DNA of 64,000 nucleotides, taken from Nostoc punctiforme NIES-2108 (GTDB taxonomy: Bacteria > Cyanobacteriota > Cyanobacteriia > Cyanobacteriales > Nostocaceae). Numbering within the stretch: position 1 is the stretch's first letter; every line of letters starts with the position of its first letter. Positions 61,513 through 64,000 of this stretch are shown here, in pieces. The notes under the pieces are model-generated. The model ran no database searches, had not been told where the DNA came from, and worked only from the letters and a program-made list of their open reading frames with translations. The translations under genes were made by a program, and so were the position numbers. Location of the stretch: the NCBI GenBank assembly GCA_003326195.1, contig LXQE01000149.1, positions 138,808-202,807 of the forward strand. Direction: 5' to 3'.

Positions 61513-62010
61513 ATGAAATATTGGCAACTGTTAGCTAGCTTTGTCTTAGCTATGGTTCTTTTTTTGTTTCCCCTATCGGCGCAAGCTGCAAGTTCTTCTA
61601 GTATTACCCGTTCTGTGGGTAATGATGAACTCAAGGGCAAGGATTACTCTGGTCAAAGTTTAATTGGTACTGAGTTTACCAATCTCAAATTAGAGAATGC
61701 TAATTTTAGCAATGCTGACTTACGTGGTGGTGTATTTAACGGTAGCGTATTGGAGGGAGTAAATCTGCATGGTGCTGATTTTAGTGAAGGCATAGCCTAT
61801 CTAACAAGGTTTAAGGATGCTGATTTAAGTGATGCTGTGTTGACTGATGCGATGATGCTGCGTTCTACTTTTGATGGCGTGGATGTCACTGGTACTGATT
61901 TTACGAATGCAATTTTAGATGGCATACAAGTGAAAAAGCTTTGTGTTAAGGCAAGTGGTGTGAATTCTAAAACTGGTGTGGATACTCGCAAATCTTTAGG
62001 ATGTAAGTAA
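61513..62010 (+). CDS. Thylakoid-lumen-type pentapeptide repeat protein
   Basis: 165 residues. Signal peptide 1-25 (AQA), then 14-15 pentapeptide units of A(N/D)(L/F)xx type (for example NANFSNADLRGGVFNGSV) in about 45-140, and a C-terminal tail with two cysteines. The layout is that of TL15/TL17-like lumenal proteins of cyanobacteria and plastids, which have unknown roles. The cysteines in KLCVKASG..SLGCK may form a disulfide. A strong terminator follows. It is divergent from the gcv genes. Confidence 0.82.
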   Translation: MKYWQLLASFVLAMVLFLFPLSAQAASSSSITRSVGNDELKGKDYSGQSLIGTEFTNLKLENANFSNADLRGGVFNGSVLEGVNLHGADFSEGIAYLTRFKDADLSDAVLTDAMMLRSTFDGVDVTGTDFTNAILDGIQVKKLCVKASGVNSKTGVDTRKSLGCK

Positions 62011-62018
62011 AATCTCAT

Positions 62019-62043
62019 CCCTCTTCTTCAGCGAAGAAGAGGG
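62019..62043 (+). terminator. Intrinsic terminator after the pentapeptide-repeat gene
   Basis: CCCTCTTCTTC pairs perfectly with GAAGAAGAGGG across a 3-base loop (AGC), followed by GGATATTATTTT. It begins 8 bp after the stop codon. Confidence 0.8.
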
Positions 62044-62177
62044 GGATATTATTTTAAACCGTTCGAGGACACGAAGAGCGATCGCTAGTAGAACACGGCG
62101 GAAATAAACCAATCATTCCAAATCAACGAAATCCTTATGCTGTATTCATTTTTAATTTTTAATTCCGCCTTGCGGTA

Positions 62178-63944
62178 CTAGGGATATGCTTCTCTTAAAA
62201 AGCTGGCATAATTTGCCCGAACCGTCATAGTTGTCGGATGACTTATACCTAAAGTCCGTTCACAAATTTTTAAAGCTTTCTCAAATAAGGGTTTGGCTTT
62301 CCTGTAGCGTCTTGTATAACGGTAGAGTGCTGCTAGATTGTTTAGGCTAATGGCAACATCGGGATGGTTATTTCCCAGCAGGCGTTTACTCAGTTCTAAA
62401 GCTTGCTCATACAAAGGTTCGGCTTGCTTGTAACTTCCTGTAGATTCATAAAGTTGTGCTAAATTGTTCAGGCTGGTGGCAACATCGGGATGGTTATCTC
62501 CTAGCAGGCGTTTTCTCAGTTTTAATGCTTGCTTGAGCAAGGGTTCAGCTTCCCTGTAGCGTTTTGTATAACAATACAATGCTCCTAAATTGTTCAGACT
62601 CGTGGCAACATGGGGATGTTCTTCTCCCACTAGGCGTTTCCACAGTTCTAAAGCTTGCTGATACAAAGGTTCGGCTTTGCTATAGCGTCCTGTATATTCG
62701 TAGATTAATCCTAAATAGCTCAGGCTAGTGGCGACATCGGTATGTTCTTCTCCTAGCACGCGTTTTCTCAGTGCTAAAGCTTGCTCAAGCAAGGGTTCGG
62801 CTTCCCTGTAGCGTCCTGTAGTTTCATAGAGTACTGCTAAATTGTTCAGACTAGTGGCGACATTGCTATGTTCTAAACCAAGACGATTTTGAGTCAGTTC
62901 TACACACCGTTGCAACCAAGGCTCTGCTTGCTGATAAAGTCCTTGACCTTGATAAAACCAGGCTAATTTGGTAAACAGAGTGATTAGATTTTCATCGCCC
63001 AGATATTCGGATAGGTGAGTTGCAACTTCTGTAATATGCGGGATATGTGGAGTGAGGTTGAGAATATTTTCAGGGTTAAGCTGTTGCGGAATTAGCTTTG
63101 CTACCTCTAACATCATGGCTGCAAATTTAGTCTTTGCTTCATCCGCCTCACTTGACTTATCCAATTTCACTTGGAAAAGTTGTCGAATCTGTGGATTTAG
63201 ACGATAAATTCCTTTACTTTTCTGTTGTAGTAAATGCAATTCCAGTAAATCGGCTATGGCTTTCTTATTGAGTTGTTGTTTTTTGTCATCTTCTATTGTC
63301 TCAACAGATAGGGGAATGTCAGCTAAAGCACACAAACTTAGCAAACAGCCAAAGCTTTGGGCATTTTCATCCAACTGTTCCCAACTCAATTCAAAAGCTT
63401 CAAATATACCGTATTCATCAGGCATCAATGAGTTAGCATTGACTACTGGTTCATGTTCCACTCGTTTCTTCTCTAGCCGCTTCAGCAGTGTTTCCAGAGA
63501 CAAATCTGGCATTTTATCCAAATATCGTCCCACTAACTCTAACGCTAAAGGCAAATATCCCAAAAATTTACAAATTCTTCTGGCAATCCAAGCTTCTTGT
63601 TGCAGTCTTTCCCGAACCACTAGCGATTTTAATAGTTTCATCGCCACCAATGGTTTGAGGGCATCTAATTCACTATTATATTTTACGCTCAGATAAGCTT
63701 GTAACTTTTCTAGTTTGTCTCGATTGTTGAAAGTCGCTAACTCAGGAGAATTCTGGGCAAACTTGTCATATACCTCACCCACCCACTTTGTGAAAGCAGC
63801 AATATCAACATTTAATTCGCTGGCAAGTTTAGCTTTACTTTTACCTAAGTTTTCTGTCTGAAAATACTTTGCAAAAGCTGCCCTTTGCTCTAGAGATAAG
63901 CGATTCGTAGCAGCTTCTTCGGCTAGGAAATTAGCCCATTGCAT
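62178..63944 (-). CDS. TPR protein related to NB-ARC/STAND ATPases with the nucleotide-binding core missing
   Basis: 588 residues. N-terminal helical domain (1-115; GKSKAKLASELNVDIAAFTK). A piece normally found after an NB-ARC domain follows (about 135-165, ICKFLGYLPLALELVGRYLD), then a winged-helix-like region, then six 42-residue TPR units of the kinesin-light-chain type (HPDVATSLNNLAxLYxxTGxYxxAEPLxxQALELxKRLLG), nearly identical at DNA level (126-bp period). The Walker A and B motifs expected between the N-terminal domain and the GYLPLAL segment are absent, so an internal deletion is likely. It ends 234 bp before... the window's last gene boundary; start at ATG 63944. Confidence 0.72.
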   Translation of the reverse strand: MQWANFLAEEAATNRLSLEQRAAFAKYFQTENLGKSKAKLASELNVDIAAFTKWVGEVYDKFAQNSPELATFNNRDKLEKLQAYLSVKYNSELDALKPLVAMKLLKSLVVRERLQQEAWIARRICKFLGYLPLALELVGRYLDKMPDLSLETLLKRLEKKRVEHEPVVNANSLMPDEYGIFEAFELSWEQLDENAQSFGCLLSLCALADIPLSVETIEDDKKQQLNKKAIADLLELHLLQQKSKGIYRLNPQIRQLFQVKLDKSSEADEAKTKFAAMMLEVAKLIPQQLNPENILNLTPHIPHITEVATHLSEYLGDENLITLFTKLAWFYQGQGLYQQAEPWLQRCVELTQNRLGLEHSNVATSLNNLAVLYETTGRYREAEPLLEQALALRKRVLGEEHTDVATSLSYLGLIYEYTGRYSKAEPLYQQALELWKRLVGEEHPHVATSLNNLGALYCYTKRYREAEPLLKQALKLRKRLLGDNHPDVATSLNNLAQLYESTGSYKQAEPLYEQALELSKRLLGNNHPDVAISLNNLAALYRYTRRYRKAKPLFEKALKICERTLGISHPTTMTVRANYASFLREAYP

Positions 63945-64000
63945 AAACAGCTTGTGAAGTTTATTTTTATTCTAGCTTTGTCTCCATTGGTAAATCTCCT

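Noticed and set aside
62178..63944. 126-bp repeats as a CRISPR-like array
   Set aside because: They are in-frame TPR codons without spacers of constant length; no leader or cas genes.
1..64000. tRNA and rRNA genes
   Set aside because: I scanned the intergenic DNA for cloverleaf-like and rRNA-like sequence and recognised none; a tRNA search program should confirm this.

Overview
The window looks like chromosomal DNA of a filamentous, Nostoc/Anabaena-type cyanobacterium. The evidence is the abundance of GCGATCGC (HIP1) octamers, short tandem repeats such as GGGCATT and TTAGGAGT between genes, typical cyanobacterial genes (pxcA, crtO, a CYP110-like P450, DUF3086, DUF3119, a lumenal pentapeptide protein), and palindromic and MITE-like intergenic repeats. 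No rRNA, tRNA, CRISPR array or intact insertion sequence was recognised. This is a reading by eye: family names rest on recognised motifs and not on database searches.

Layout. 1-4.5 kb: end of a glycosyltransferase, rfbB, a truncated antidote-like ORF, a Ser/Thr kinase, msrA and a DUF202 protein. 4.7-11.5 kb: one same-strand run of RsbR-, RsbS-, RsbT- and RsbX-like proteins followed by two large hybrid histidine kinases, i.e. a partner-switching (stressosome-type) module joined to phosphorelay proteins. 11.6-18 kb: a helicase-like P-loop protein carrying an in-frame palindromic repeat, pxcA, mltA and two small conserved genes. 18.3-22.2 kb: a lone pstS and a secreted beta-propeller-like repeat protein, separated by 1.4 kb of gene-free DNA with MITE-like elements.

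22.9-32.9 kb: nine same-strand genes whose order, topology and motifs match a type IV secretion apparatus: VirB2-like pilin, VirB3-like, VirB4 ATPase, VirB5/TrbJ-like, VirB6-like, two tandem VirB8-like paralogues, VirB10 and a VirB9 N-domain-like protein. No coupling protein, relaxase or VirB11 lies nearby. This is the strongest candidate for an under-described system. A 164-bp MITE lies between its ATPase and VirB5-like genes.

33-41.9 kb: two small ORFs; a minus-strand lipid group (plsY, DUF3086, DUF3119, MlaE permease); sppA and aroH; then a toxin-antitoxin-like patch (RHH protein, DUF4926) and an orphan HEAAH metallopeptidase-like protein. 41.9-49.1 kb: a phosphoketolase-family enzyme, a P450, DUF2993 and crtO. 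49.2-56.4 kb: an RTX-CARDB trypsin-like protease, a TPR lipoprotein, a RmlD-like reductase, a PEP-CTERM protein and a Tat-exported PhoD-type phosphatase. 56.5-61.3 kb: the glycine cleavage genes gcvT-gcvH-gcvP on the minus strand. 61.5-63.9 kb: a lumenal pentapeptide-repeat protein and a TPR protein resembling an NB-ARC (STAND) ATPase that has lost its nucleotide-binding core.
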